Shown: positions 1 through 11,279, counted from the stretch's first letter. The stretch is 64,000 nucleotides of DNA from Cenococcum geophilum 1.58 (GCA_001692895.1 KV748180.1:62001-126000), one strand, 5' to 3'. Numbers and translations: made by a program. The notes: a model not told the origin generated them from the letters alone.

Positions 1-71
1 TTGCTACTCTATTATAGTGTAAAGCAATATACGTTTAGGTAGAGGTTATAAAGATTTAAGGTTCGAGATTT

Positions 72-137
72 AAGGTTTGAGGTTAAGGTTAAGGTTAAGG
101 GTTGAGGTTAAGGTTAAGTTAAGGTTAAGGTCGAGGG
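72..137. repeat. GGTTAA hexanucleotide tandem array
   Basis: About nine imperfect copies of a GGTTAA/GGTTGA/AGGTTA hexamer. The mix of GGTTGA and GGTTAA fits a G-to-A drift of an original GGTTGA unit. It resembles but is not the usual fungal telomere repeat TTAGGG, and it sits in AT-rich DNA with no other subtelomere mark. I treat it as a microsatellite. Confidence 0.75.
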
Positions 138-1077
138 TAGTGTGTACGTTCTCTACAGCCGTTAGGCCTATAAAGTATTCTTAGCAAGATTGCTATTCTC
201 TTAGCGATCTATTATATTAGCTATAAAGCTAGTATAAATTCTCTTAAGCTTAAGGGAGGTCGTAATCTTCTCTAAGTAAAGATATAATTCTCTAGGCGAT
301 TTAACGCGTTAGCAGTTAAGTTAATATGTAGTCTTGAGCTTTAAGGGTAATATAGCTTTCTCCTTTAATAAAATAGATAAGAACTAGGCAATCGTGAACT
401 GTTTCTAGTACTACTTCTTAAGCGCTAGCTATTGCGTATTTCCTAATCTATACGTTTACTAATCAGTGTTAGTATAACTCTCTTTATCAACGTGCACGAA
501 TATCACTTGTAGTGGTACGTATGCGGTGTTGAAGTTGGTAGTTGATTGTTATCTAGAAGAAAGGGGTTACTCCAAGGTTAGACAGTTAGTCTCGCTTCGT
601 AGTCCCGTGACTACGTCACGTGATTAATGTTCCGACATTAAGGTTATGAGGTAAATTGGATATTCGAAGCCATTGGGATTTTTGCAGATGTGATGACTGA
701 GGAATTGTCCAGGCAACAATGCAGAGAGTGTTGATGCTCCAGATCTACTTAATATCGGATCTGGTTTTGTAATTCCAAAATTTCTGAAATGGACGGCATA
801 TGTGAGGGCTAATGCCCGTGTATATTGCCCAGTAGAAAGCCCAAATCTGTTCACCGTGACTTAATTTACACCACATTCTTCGAACAACTTTCAGTTTGCT
901 AGATCCTTGCTAGCTGTTTGGGGTTATTGACTAGCTATATTTCAAATAAAGTGTGATCGGAGGTTAATTGAAACTAAGCTACATAACAGCAGTATAAGTA
1001 GACGTTGATACAAACTGCCAAGCTCGGCGGCCAATGGCTCGGGTCCATCGGCAGTGACCGGCAATTCTTCGTTGCTG
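138..1077. other. AT-rich non-coding stretch
   Basis: The first part (to about 600) is TA-rich with many TAG/CTA trinucleotides, as in the mutated repeats further right, so it is probably an old mobile-element remnant; I found no ends. From about 600 the base composition becomes ordinary. Small ORFs here show no family motif. The last 230 bases are the 3' flank of the Hsp70-like gene. Confidence 0.5.
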
Positions 1078-2636
1078 TCAATTTGTGCCTGGCAAGAATG
1101 CAGCTGCGATACAAGTTTGACCCTCCTCCAGGACCTCGCCTTCTCCTCCGGGTGGGTATTTCGCCACATATCGCAGATTGCGTCCGTCCACCGTGATGAC
1201 CAGGTCGAACTCCACTCTATAATGCTTCCTGCCCTTTTCTCCTGGGGCTGGCGTAACAACTTGTATCAGATTCTCTCTTCGAAGAAACGTCATATCCACG
1301 ACAATCTCACCAGCTAATTCGGCTCCTATATAGGTTTTAGAGAAAGAGAATGCTGGAGTTTTAGTGGAAGTTTCATACCCTTATTCTTCTCGTCAGACTT
1401 TCGGTAGCTTGACTCAGTACTAGTGTCCGAAACATATAGCTGCTCTTTACACACAAATTCCTGGTTTCGTCCAGCTGGGAAGGTGTGGCACATTCGGAGA
1501 GGCTCATATACTTTCCCAGCATTCACCAATTCACCCTATTGAATCATAAATGGAAAGATCAAATTACAGTTTTTCTTCATCCTGGATTTTACTTACCTTC
1601 TTTACGACCCAATCGATCGTGTTCTTAACGTATGGGTTTCCATCGAGAGGGTCATACCACGGCCTCACAACCCGGTGGGCGGGGGTCACCTGGGGCTCAT
1701 AAAATTCGGTGCGAAGGAATCCATAACTCGAAGGAATAAGGCGAGCTGGGCCATCCTCTTTATTCAACGCTCGGAGGACAGCTCCAGAAGCGACTGCCGT
1801 ACCTCTTTAACCAATTAGTTTCAATAACAAGTCTCCGGAAATTCTAACATACGGGGTTTCCGGTCGGAGCAATCTGATTTCCGACCCATAGATTTTGGAG
1901 AGCTTGAGGAGCTCTTTCTCCAGAAACCATTTAAGCGATGGCGATGCAGCAAAGCCTCCAATCAGTATTACTTTCTACCCCACTGTCAGCCATTCCTCTC
2001 CACAGTTTTCAAAGTATAAAGATATATAGCCTTACATGTACCTCAAGACCCTGAACTCTGGCAAGTTCAAGTTGTTCGGTCATAACATTTGACACACCTC
2101 TGAGGCATGGCACCACCGCCACTATTATTGTCATCACCAAGGAACCCACCAGCCCCTTCGATTCTCGGATCGTCTTCACAAATCGGCCCTGTATGCTCCT
2201 CCCCATCGTTCAAATATTCACCAGCAGATCTTTCGCTTTCCATAAGTATCAATTTCTCGGCTTCTCTAAAATTTGGATCTGTAGGATACCACATCTCAGT
2301 TGGAACCTCTCTCGCCTGGCCACCATTCGTGGATTGGTCGTCTGGATAGTTTTTGATACTTCGGATGCGCCGCCCACCTATGAGCTGGGGTTGTTCCTGG
2401 CTTTCAATAGCGACAAATGATACTGAAGAGAAGGTCGTGCCGAAATCGACCGCAACAATAAATCGAGGTTTAGATGTATCTATTTCAGGTAAAGTATCTA
2501 TATCTCGCATTTCAGTGTCCTCCGGTTCAGCAGTCACTCGAAACGAATCACATGGAAAGGTTGACGATGGGACCATAGACTGCCGGCCTAGAGTGACAGA
2601 TGAAGCCACAGAGGGCGCTCGTGTCGAAGCGAACAT
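1078..2636 (-). pseudogene. Hsp70-like actin-fold ATPase, core deleted
   Basis: Related to the fungal Hsp70-like ATPases (about 550-650 residues) found across Pezizomycotina. The start at 2636 has an in-frame stop just upstream. After about 55 residues comes the phosphate-1 motif, VDFGTTFSSVSFV. The C-terminal half is recognisable: QLELARVQGLEVH, then ILIGGFAASPSLKWFL, then AVASGAVLRALN, RLIPSSYGF, NTIDWVVKK, DMTFLRREN and a final CIAAAFLPGTN. Three introns can be placed: 1975-2035, 1805-1852 and 1536-1596. Two defects make it a pseudogene. Between about 2200 and 2100 the reading passes directly from the N-terminal lobe to the QLELARV helix, so roughly 200 residues with the phosphate-2 and adenosine motifs are absent. 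A one-base frame change lies near 1380. An unusual intron spanning the gap cannot be excluded, but no sequence for the missing part is present. Confidence 0.82.
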
Positions 2637-3158
2637 GTCGCCAGTTGGTCAATTACTAGATAGAATCGAAACGATAAGGATGAGCAGATTGCAAGGAGAA
2701 GAGGTTGAAGAAACGGATACTGAGGACCTGCTCTTTACCAAGATCTTGAAATCTATCACGGGCTGCGCTATCCCAAATGGCAGGATTTAACCAGCAGTTC
2801 AATTACAATGCCCAATCATGTTTGCCGTGGCTTCAGCTGTATGCATGGGCGCAGCGTCATTTCTGATGAGTCAACGGTCGAAACGAACTCTGCTTGAAAT
2901 TCCGCGCAGGNCATGCAGCATAAATTGCGGCACAGCAGAGCGCTTGCGCCCCCTGCCCCGCCCCACAGTTTCATTATGAACTCAACAACCAGTCAGCTCG
3001 AAACTAACTAGTTCAGAACCTCGGTATCGCAATCTTTCGTATCGTACACAGCCCAGCTCGCTTGAAGTGAGGCTTTCCGCCGAATGTCCGAGCGGCCTAA
3101 AGAATAACACGCTTCACAAACGAACTTCGAATACCGATACATTACTGTGGTATGAACT
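2637..3158. promoter_or_regulatory. Shared 5' region of two divergent genes
   Basis: The 522 bases between the start codons of the Hsp70-like gene (-) and the unrecognised gene (+) must hold both promoters. A C-rich block with GCCCCGCCCC lies near 2950, followed by CA-rich sequence before the + start. I see no clear TATA box. One N occurs at 2911. An open frame on + through 2353-2790 is antisense to the Hsp70-like exon and has no support. Confidence 0.4.
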
Positions 3159-5251
3159 ATGGCCAAGCGAAAATACAAACAACAGAACAAAAAAGACCCC
3201 AACGGCAATCCTAAGGCGGACTGGGAGTTGGACGATGATGCCGCGCTCGCGGCGTGGCTGGACCATTGCGTGAAGACCAAGATTGATTTCAAGGCTAGTG
3301 TCGTTGACTATTTGAAAGGAACCCGGGGAAAAGATTTCACGCTTCAACAAGTCGATACCAAAATTAGGTTCATATGGACCAATTGTGGAAGCGAGCAGTC
3401 GAAAAGCAAAGCAGACGTTTATCAAAAGGGGAGTGCCTGCCTACCTCATTTCTTGGCTGAAGAAAATAAAGCAATCTCAAACGCTAAGGAGCATCTCCTT
3501 CAGCAACTTGCGAGTGGAGAAGTCTCATCTATGGGGATATCCTTGAACGACCCTCGACTGGAAAGTGCTTCAAGAACTGTTGCTCCAGAGTCTCAGAGAC
3601 AATCCAGTCAAGAATCAAAGGGAAAAACCGCTCTGCTGTCACGCCGGAAGCAAATCGAGAAAAATTCATTTCATAAGAGACAGAAAGTGGGTGGAGATCC
3701 AGCAGGTGGAGTTGGAAGCTCGCAAATGGGCAGAAGAAGGCCAGAAGTACGGCCCCACATTTCTACTCACGCTATGATGTAAAGATTCGGACCCTAATTC
3801 TATTGAATAGAGCACCGCTCAACTGGCACAGCGAAGTAAGCTAGATCGGGTAAAGCGCTCAGCTAGGATTCAGGCACAGGATACGACCATTTCAGACAGA
3901 GAAGATGGGATCCAGTCGCAAAGACAAGAAGGGGAGTTGGTCAGAGACTCCCGCCAGCAATTGCAGCACATCGGCGGAATCGATCATTTATCAATGGAAA
4001 GCTTAAACGCTGCCTTGTGGAGAAAGACGCGGCGGCAGGACGCTCGCATTGCTAACCTATTCAGCCAGCTCCAGTCCCTCGCAAAACATATCAAAGACCA
4101 TGGGGATTGCCTGGCTTCTGCTATAAATCAGCACAAAAAGGCCCTACCGACCTACTCAAAAGATCAACAAATCAGTATACTGCAGCAAAAACTAACAGCA
4201 TCTCAAAGTGCCGGAAGGTTCATAACTATCTCTGATGACCCTTTCGTAGGCGTGACTGAGAAAGAAGTCAAGACGCGTATAGGAGATATTCAGAGGGATA
4301 TTGATGAGGCCGTTCACTTAAGTAGTCAACTTTTACCTTCTATCCCCGCAAACACCGGAGACGTTGCAGATAGCGAATGGATGCTTCGCCGCAGCCTCGG
4401 ACTGAACTCGCAATCAAATATCTCCCTGGAATCACTCCTTGAGAAGTTTTCACGGATAAGTCCACGTTCCGTCCTCCGCGCGTTAGTCGCAGCCGCTGTT
4501 TGTGAGTGGATATTCGAATCCGACTTTCCTAATTTTGAGGAGGAAGGATCCCGTGTCCTGGCTAAATATAGAGAGCATCTTGCTCTGCAAGGTCAACATC
4601 ACAGATTAATGCACATGTCATTTTTTTACTAATCGATTAATAGATGGCCCATCGATCTTGAGGAGCCTAGACACCGCCGTTCACCATTCTTTGATCAACG
4701 AAAAACACTTCAAAACAGAACTCATTCCAGAGAAAGCCGAAGAGCTAGCTATACGGCTTTCCCAAGCTCTGACCCCTTTCTATCCCCACGCGCTCACGTC
4801 TCCTTTGCCTGACGGGTTCTGAACATTGGGGCAGACGGAGGAAGAGCATCAAGAAAGGAGGGCCAAGGTCACCAGCCTCTTCGAAAACGCTCTCAGGCTG
4901 AAAGCGGACCTAATTCTGAAAGAAGAAGAATACGAACTGGTCACTCCTATGCCAGGAGCTCTGTTTGATGCCGCGAGCATGCATGTCGACTGGGAATCGG
5001 ATACCGGTGTAGATCCTCATTTCAACGGACGGTCCCAGATTCAACTGTGCCTATTTCCAGCTCTCTTTTCTTACAACGACGATAGCCAAGCCGCTGGCAG
5101 AGAGGAAGGCGCAGCAACGAATAAAGATTTGCCTCATATGACTGTGCAGTATCGGAATTTTGCCCAAAGGTCCGACGCTGAACGAAAAAGGGCTAGGTTG
5201 ATTAGCAAAGCTGTGGTGATACTGGAGGAGCCAGAGCCAACCATGGGCTAG
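3159..5251 (+). pseudogene. Unrecognised fungal gene, broken by frameshift and stops
   Basis: I do not recognise a named family. The N-terminus (ATG 3159) is lysine-rich, then WELDDDAALAAWLDHC and a helical segment to about residue 80 that could be a Myb/SANT-like fold; this is inference. A run FHKRQK is followed in another frame by WVEIQQVELEARKWAEE, so one base was gained or lost near 3684-3690. Stops follow at 3775 and 3808. The frame is then open to 4591, with coiled-coil-like text, and crosses a 52-nt intron (4592-4643; donor GTCAAC, branch CTAAT, acceptor TAG) exactly in phase into exon 3. Exon 3 has one stop (TGA 4820-4822) and is open again to 5251. Restored it would be near 680 residues. 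Codon use stays ordinary GC, so decay is recent and not RIP-heavy. Confidence 0.7.
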
Positions 5252-5724
5252 TACCTATTCGAAATAACTCTATCTCACGTTCCGCGCAGAAAATTGTAAC
5301 CTAAATCCTCTAGAAAAGCTGGGGCGGGGCTGAGATTCCGTATTTTAGATGCTAGCAGGATTACCATCCTTAGTCTTGCCATCCATTCCTTTTCCGCAAC
5401 GGGATTGAAAGCCTGGTCTCAAGCATGCTACCGTAAAACCTTGGGTCCTAGCCCCAAAGGTCTAACTGAATATTGAGTTTAGAAAGTTACTGGCGCTTGA
5501 TGGTTTCATTTTTCTCATAGGCACGGCAAGGATAAATAAATTGAGGTAAGGGACGTATTCAACCCAAAGCCGCCCCGCCACAATTCCACAGCCTCCACGC
5601 CCTCCTCACATAACATCCCAGAACCACATGTTCCCTATAATGACGAGCTACCTCAAGATGGGCAAATATTGCTGTTCTTCGGGAAGTCGGCCAGGGCACT
5701 GACGCAGTTGGCACAAGGGCAGAG
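5252..5724. other. Intergenic, no gene seen
   Basis: Ordinary-composition spacer between two 3' ends (the broken + gene and the small protein gene on -). It should hold both polyadenylation regions. No open frame with recognisable content, no RNA gene and no transposon ends were found. Confidence 0.5.
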
Positions 5725-6035
5725 CTAAGTCTCATTAGTCCTCCTACCAGCCCTCCCGAGCATCCTGCTTACAGCACCAGCACCTCCAGCCGTGCAGCCG
5801 AGGAGAAACGGAATCCCGCCCGGACCAAGAACGATGGAAGCTCCAATGCAAGCCGCGGAAGCGATGACTGCAGCACATTTGATAAGATCACAATCACTTG
5901 CTTGAGCGGCGAGTACGATGGCTAACGTGACATCTTCGGTTGCTGATGAAGTTTAGAATTACGAGAACGGAGTTCTGAAAGGTAGGCTAAGGGAAGACTA
6001 AGACCTTACAGGTGATATCCCGAGAGATGAGGCTG
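5725..6035 (-). pseudogene. Small putative secreted protein, 3' part
   Basis: Downstream part of a gene cut by the Mutator-like element. Exon 2 (5942-5725) encodes about 72 residues with DCDLIKCAAVIASAACIGAS, then a glycine-rich hydrophobic tract (GPGGIPFLLGC), and ends GRRTNET. It has three or more cysteines and no recognised domain. A 67-nt intron (5943-6009; donor GTAAGG, acceptor CAG) joins to an exon-1 remnant 6010-6035 in phase 1, and exon 1 then runs into the 9-bp target duplication. Carrying the frame across the duplication to 10341 keeps it open, so both pieces were one gene of about 102 codons. The function is unknown. The signal-peptide-like start plus small cysteine-containing body is typical of fungal secreted small proteins, but that is inference. 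Confidence 0.72.
6027..6035. repeat. 9-bp target duplication, left (ATGAGGCTG)
   Basis: ATGAGGCTG directly abuts the left inverted repeat and recurs exactly at 10341-10349 after the right one. Nine bases is the usual Mutator-superfamily duplication length. Confidence 0.95.
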
Positions 6036-6077
6036 CGGGCAGTCTCCGGGCACAACCATCCCACACAACCATGATTA
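6036..6077. repeat. MULE left terminal inverted repeat
   Basis: 42 bp identical to the reverse complement of 10299-10340. It begins CGGGCAGTC and contains two related CACAACCAT blocks. Similarity continues imperfectly for about 40 bp more. Confidence 0.95.
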
Positions 6078-6399
6078 ATAAGCGCTTACTAATGCACGCA
6101 CGGGCCGCTATCAAGACTGCGGAAGAACTTCAAAAAAGCATGTCCTCACCGCAACTTACACCACGGAATATCTATGCAACTACGTAGTAAATAGACTAGT
6201 CTAGGGCGCGGAATTAATAGCTTATTATGCAGACTAAAAGTCCTAAACAGCTTATAAAGTAAATATTAGCCAAAGTCAGATAACTTTAACAGCAAGTTTC
6301 TGGAAGTTTTCTACTCCAAATCTATACCTTATAAAGCCTATATTAACTTCCTACTGTATAGTATAGCCGATAGCTCTTTATTTAATATCAATTCGACTC

Positions 6400-9300
6400 T
6401 TCCTGACCTTAATAAGCTCCTGCAGTGTCGCCCTACTGCCTATACTGCCCATACTACCTCCGCTGCTCCAGTACAAAAACCTAGTAACCGCCAGAGCAAC
6501 CCCATTAAAGTCCTTAATACTCCACCCCCCCTTCACCAGGTTGCTCTAGCCGCTTGGCGTAAGGTTCCTTAGGCTCCATTAACTCCATCTTGGCTTCACC
6601 GGCCATAGTATACAGATATAGAGAGCTCAGCGCAGGCCTCTGCGCAGGCCTCTGCGCAGGAGTTGTTCTCTCCTCTACCCCCTCCTAGAACTCTAACCCC
6701 TAGCAGTCGTAAATATCGTGCTACTTCTGCTTCTTTGGTATACAATATAAATAATCCTCTTCCGCAATAGCTTTAATCGCCGTTACCAGAAGTTAAGATT
6801 TAACGTCTAGAGTAGTAGCCAAACCACCGTTTACACCTAGACCTAGTTCCGGTAGTAAAAAGGGTGGTTAACTCTATACCCGCCCACCACCTACTAGAGC
6901 CGTACGAATGTGAGACCTTCGAGGATTCTAATGCCGCGTTTAATTAATACTAGGACTACGCCTTTAGTAAAGGCTTCTTTATTATTATACTGTCCTTAAA
7001 TAATAAAACCGCTCTACGGCCGCACCGTATTTTTGGCTGTAAATACCATAGTAAGCACACCCGGAATTACCGTAAGTTAGACGACTTCTATAGTAAGAAT
7101 AGCAACCAGCAGTAAGAGGCTACTAAGGTACACCAAAAGGACTGCGGCTGGTGTATTCGGGTAGCCTAAAAGAAGCTTCCTAGCCATGCAGGTAATATCA
7201 AAGGATGGGTAGCAACTATTACGCGTGCCAAGCACTCTAATCTAGATACTCTAAAGGCTCTAGAACACAACTTTATCGCGAATCCCCTTGCTTATATTGG
7301 CCACTAGGATCAACTACTAGAGGCTAAAAAGGCAGCCGCAGAAGCCTACGCTCTTAGGGGAACTTAAGAGACCTATCTTACTATACAGCGTCAGCTTTTT
7401 ACCCAAGAGTTACACATAAGCAAGAAGAAATACTATAGCTTAACGCGATCATTAAGCGGCCTTCCTAGTAAAGCTAAGGGCCAGCCGCAAGCACTCGGCG
7501 CGCTTAAGCTACTTCTCTACTAGCATAGATTTGAGTACCGGTCTTAATATACCTACACAATTAATCTAGAATTAGGTTATCTAATTGCCCGGAGTCAGGG
7601 CTCCCAATGATAAATGAATGTATATTCATACCACTTATCGTATTCATATCATTAAGAGCCCTAAGATATTCATTATCGCGATAATATCGCGATAATTAGT
7701 ATCTTATGTAAGCTATACAACCAGTCTTAGCAAAGTATTAAATTACTTAGAATTCTTCTAAATTACCACCCACCCTATATACCTATGTATAGATATATAT
7801 TAGAACGCGCGGAGTATCTATAGTTCTTAGCGAATCCTTTACTATAAGCCACTCTTTTACACTGCTACTAAAGCTTTAAAATATCTATATATATTTATAA
7901 GCTTATAAATATTCACAAGCAAATATTATATTCATATCGCTTATTATTATTAATATTATCGCGATAAGCTTATGAATAACGTTATCGTTGGGAGCCCTGC
8001 CCGGAGTCTCCAGCAGCTTATATTCTAGCTTCCTATCCAGGTAGATTTAGCGCAGAGGTTTATTACTAACTTTAGCTGCCAAATAGATGCTATATTTAAT
8101 ACCAATCAATCTAAGCTCCTATTAGCCATTATTACTAGCATCACTAATATAGGGTCCTCTTTTCCAGCAATGCAGTCATTTATTAAGAGCGAGTCTCAGC
8201 CAGATTAGACCTTTCTACTTAAGTCTACTTAGCAGAAACTTTGGAAACGGCCACCCAAAGTTATTATTACTGATTTTAGTAAGGGCCTTACAGCCGCCCT
8301 ATTAGTAGGGCAGTTAATTACAGTTATTCTCCAGTACTGCCAGTAGTATACTGTAAAGGTAATAAAGAAGCGGATTAATAAGGGGATCTAGACAAAGGTT
8401 AAGAGGCCGTATAGCTACTCAGCAAAAGAGAGGAAGGCAGTAAAGGAACTATTTTAGCCCTACCTAAAATCTAAAACGGTAGCAGAGCTTAAAATTAATT
8501 AAAAGGTAGTTCTAAACAAGCTACACCCATATAATAAGGTATGGTTTTAGACTATATACGTTGAAAAGGAGAGCCAGATAATTACCTGCTATATTAGGTA
8601 AGTTTATTTTAAGCCGGGGAACAGGATACTTAGAGGCATCCTAGGAATAGGTTTTACTATAGGCCAGCCCATAGTAAAGCTTATTTCTAGAATGCCTTCA
8701 AGCATCCTGCTCTCTAGCTTAAAAACCTTATTTTAACGTCAGCTTTTCCTTAGCCGCTTACTCCCTCACTAGATACCTTCCAAATTTAGGTGCAGCGGCA
8801 AGCTAATAAGGCGAGGGTATTAATGGAGGATTGAAATGCTTTACCAATTATTAATTAAGCCTTAAGGATACTATAATTAAGCTAAAGAGGTGGATTTCGA
8901 TATTATATAAGGAGTTAATTAAATCCAAATATACATCCGAAATGTCCCTCCCCCGAATTATTACCCTAGATCTCTTTTAACACTACTTCACGCAGATTAA
9001 CGGTGTAGTAACACACTACACGCTTTAGCAAATTTTTAACTCTATGCGTGGCGCGAGAGCTTTAACGAATAAGGAAAAGCAAGAGTAGGCTAATTGGGAG
9101 TGGAAGCAGGACGACTGCAACTGCGAGGACCCCTACCAATATGGCCTCCCCTATTGTTATATGCTTATTCGGTGCTTAATATAGAGGCTTCCTATATCGC
9201 CAGCTTTAATCCACCCTCGCTAGTATATTACAACAAAGCTAATTACCGCTCCAGATTGGCAGCCGCAATATATTAAAGATATAGCGTTTAAGGGTGACCC

Positions 9301-9982
9301 TCTACTAGGGCACCCGGAAGCTCTTACCAGGATCCAGCTATTAGTTCTCCGCCTCCTTAATATTATTAAGGACCTTCCTACTAAAGAAATAGGCGAGCTT
9401 GCTAATAAATTTAAAGACTTTAAGGTAGCCTAAATAGCTATTTTAATTAGACAGGTAGAGCTTCGATTGCTACCTAAGGGCGCTCCATTTAAGGTTCCTT
9501 AAAAGGCTTACTGGCAGCCACCACCTAAAAAGAAGCACGGTAAGGCTAACCAGCGGGGCAAAATAAGTACTAAGATTGCTAAACGTGCTGCCGATATAGC
9601 CGAGCAAGAGCTCTAAAAGGAAAGGCAGGAGGAGGCCCAGAAGTAGAAGGATATTAAGGTAGATGAGGATATTAAGGTGGATGAGGATATTAAGGAGGAT
9701 AAGCAGCAACCGTTTAACGAGCCGTCGGTGCTATATAACGAAGTTTTAGGGGGGTTAGAGGACGAGGTGGTCATTTTGGAAGCGGAGGACGACGATAACT
9801 CGTGGCTTAATAACGCGGAAGTACTCCAAGGTACCATATTAGACGACCCTCACCAAAATATTAGTAAGAAGGAGCCTATCGCGAACCATTCGGCATCTGA
9901 CAATTATCAAGAGCCGCCACCTCTCCTACTCCATCAATCTGGCAGAGCGGCGCGCACTAGAGCTCGAAGGACCTATACTTAA
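6400..9982 (+). pseudogene. MULE transposase, stop-riddled
   Basis: Reading the main + frame through its TAG stops gives a Mutator transposase layout. A proline/serine-rich N-terminus leads to a FAR1/WRKY-GCM1-type zinc region (RIFGCKYHSKHTRNY then CGWCIRVA, near 7030-7160). The catalytic core follows the MITE: IDAIFNTNQSKLLLA (first D, about 8085), IITDFSKGLTAALL (second D, about 8265) and a CQ-stop-YTVKVIKKRI block (about 8335) matching the family's C/H motif with H changed to Y. A SWIM-like CNCEDPYQYGLPYCY block lies near 9115, again with its H as Y. The acidic C-terminus ends at 9982. It is dead: many in-frame stops, and the 404-bp MITE splits the core. Confidence 0.85.
7596..7999. mobile_element. 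hAT-like MITE nested in the MULE
   Basis: A 404-bp insert with near-perfect ends CAGGGCTCCCAAYGATAA, flanked by the exact 8-bp duplication CCCGGAGT (7588-7595 and 8000-8007). CAGGG termini and 8-bp duplications are hAT-superfamily features. The interior is extremely AT-rich with ATCGCGAT palindromes and no coding potential, so it is non-autonomous. Removing it and one duplication rejoins the transposase frame. Confidence 0.9.
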
Positions 9983-10298
9983 TTAGCCCGTGGTAATTTT
10001 ATATTAATCTTAAGTAATACTAACAAGGGTCCTAGTGATCCTAAGCTAAAAGAGGTTGGCATTCCGTCGAAATTAAAGCGATCGCGACAGGGAGCTTCTG
10101 TAGACGCGCATGAGGCCTATAAAGCTAGCGCACTTGCTATTAGGTCCCCTAAGGCTAANCGCACGCGTGGTAGTAAAAAGGGAAAGGATCCTGTTGAAAT
10201 AGACGGCCGAATATTGGAGTATTACACATGTAAATAGTGCTTTGTTATTCAAATCAAAGTTCGCGATAGTGGCCCGTGCGGGCTTACTAATTGCTAAG

Positions 10299-10340
10299 TA
10301 ATCATGGTTGTGTGGGATGGTTGTGCCCGGAGACTGCCCG
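10299..10340. repeat. MULE right terminal inverted repeat
   Basis: Exact reverse complement of 6036-6077. It ends GACTGCCCG and is followed at once by the 9-bp duplication ATGAGGCTG at 10341-10349. Confidence 0.95.
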
Positions 10341-10414
10341 ATGAGGCTGCCCGGCGCAACTATTGCTGAAGTAGTAAGAGCAGATAGAAGTACTGTGGAG
10401 AAACGCGTGTTCAA
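10341..10414 (-). pseudogene. Small putative secreted protein, 5' part
   Basis: Upstream part of the MULE-split gene. On the - strand the frame reads NTRFSTVLLSALTTSAIVAP and enters the duplicated target site. This is a typical signal peptide: an arginine, then a hydrophobic stretch with small residues. The codon where the start is expected (10414-10412) is TTG, not ATG. Either the ATG was lost by one substitution, or the true start is in an upstream exon I cannot place; no in-frame ATG exists nearby. The join at 10341/6026 is in frame. Confidence 0.65.
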
Positions 10415-11279
10415 GGAATGATACTGGAATGTACGTTGGTACAAATGTGAGTATATTCAGGCTCGGGTGCTGTGGAGGTGGATGTTGTCTCCTCTCCTTC
10501 CAAACGACCACCTTTTATATTCTTTCGTACCAGCTTTCTGCGGCCCCCCGTGGAGAATACTTTCGTATCTGCACCCCTTGGGATGGTGAATGTTGAACTA
10601 TCCCTTGCAACGTCAGAGTAAGTGATCCGTGCGGGAACACTGTTTTCAAATCAACGCGTGTATCTATATAGAATTCGATCATCAATTACACAACCACCAT
10701 GCCTTCTAATCGTGCTAGAATTGATATAGACCTTGTTCAGAAGACTCTGCAAAAGTCCCCCCAAATAAGACTGTGAAAACAGCTCCTCCTAAGCCCTATC
10801 GTTGCCCAATTTCGAACCTCTCTATATTGACAATTGGAACCACCATACTTCTGAGCACGGGCACCGAATTCAGCTAATCTAATTGGTTAGTTCTTATCGA
10901 TAACCTGAGTGCCCATTTTGACGTTGCAAGGGATAATGTGGGCGAAAATAGCGTCAAAACTATCTGTTTTCTGCGGCAAATTTCCCTTAAATGGTCATAA
11001 TTATGACCCCAACGAAAGTTTCAGGGAAATATGTCTCCAAAAGTGGATGGTTCGGATGCGGTTTTCAGATGCATATTTCCCACAAACGCCAAGCAGAGTC
11101 CTTCCAGCGTCGCTCCGTGTTTTGGCACGTGAAGATAAGATTATGGTTGATAAGACTTGCTGCCACAAGAACCCTCACAGTTTCGCATAATGTAGCTAAT
11201 ATACTAGAACCAAAGTAGATTGCACATCCATTGCTCAGTCGCGTTACGGAACGCACATTCAACGTTGTGAGGGATATTA
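10415..11279. other. Intergenic, no supported gene
   Basis: The first part is the 5' region of the split secreted-protein gene. A 25-codon open frame with a normal ATG lies at 10699-10776, 24 nt beyond a TATATAGA stretch. It is too short to call. Two overlapping + frames between 10909 and 11218 share one region and look like chance. Base composition is ordinary. Confidence 0.4.

Larger units (their letters stand above)
6036..10340 (+). mobile_element. Mutator-like element (MULE), RIP-mutated
   Basis: A 4,305-bp DNA transposon, 3,893 bp without the MITE inside it. Both ends carry the same 42-bp perfect terminal inverted repeat (starting CGGGCAGTCTCCGGGCACAA) with weaker match to about 80 bp. 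It is flanked by ATGAGGCTG duplications. The interior is AT-rich with many TAG stops in place of CAG or TGG, as RIP leaves. The transposase remnant has MULE hallmarks (see its own entry). It sits in exon 1 of the small secreted-protein gene, in opposite orientation to that gene. Confidence 0.93.

Noticed and set aside
942-1317. Overlapping open frames on both strands (942-1259 -, 1005-1196 +, 1054-1317 +)
   Set aside because: They lie over the last exon of the Hsp70-like gene, whose - frame at 1078-1299 carries the family motifs; the others are shadows.
2353-2790. 145-codon open frame on +
   Set aside because: Antisense to Hsp70-like exon 1, with no motif of its own.
9470-9837. Leucine-rich - frames that could look like membrane proteins
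   Set aside because: Reverse reading of the acidic, lysine-rich C-terminus of the MULE transposase.
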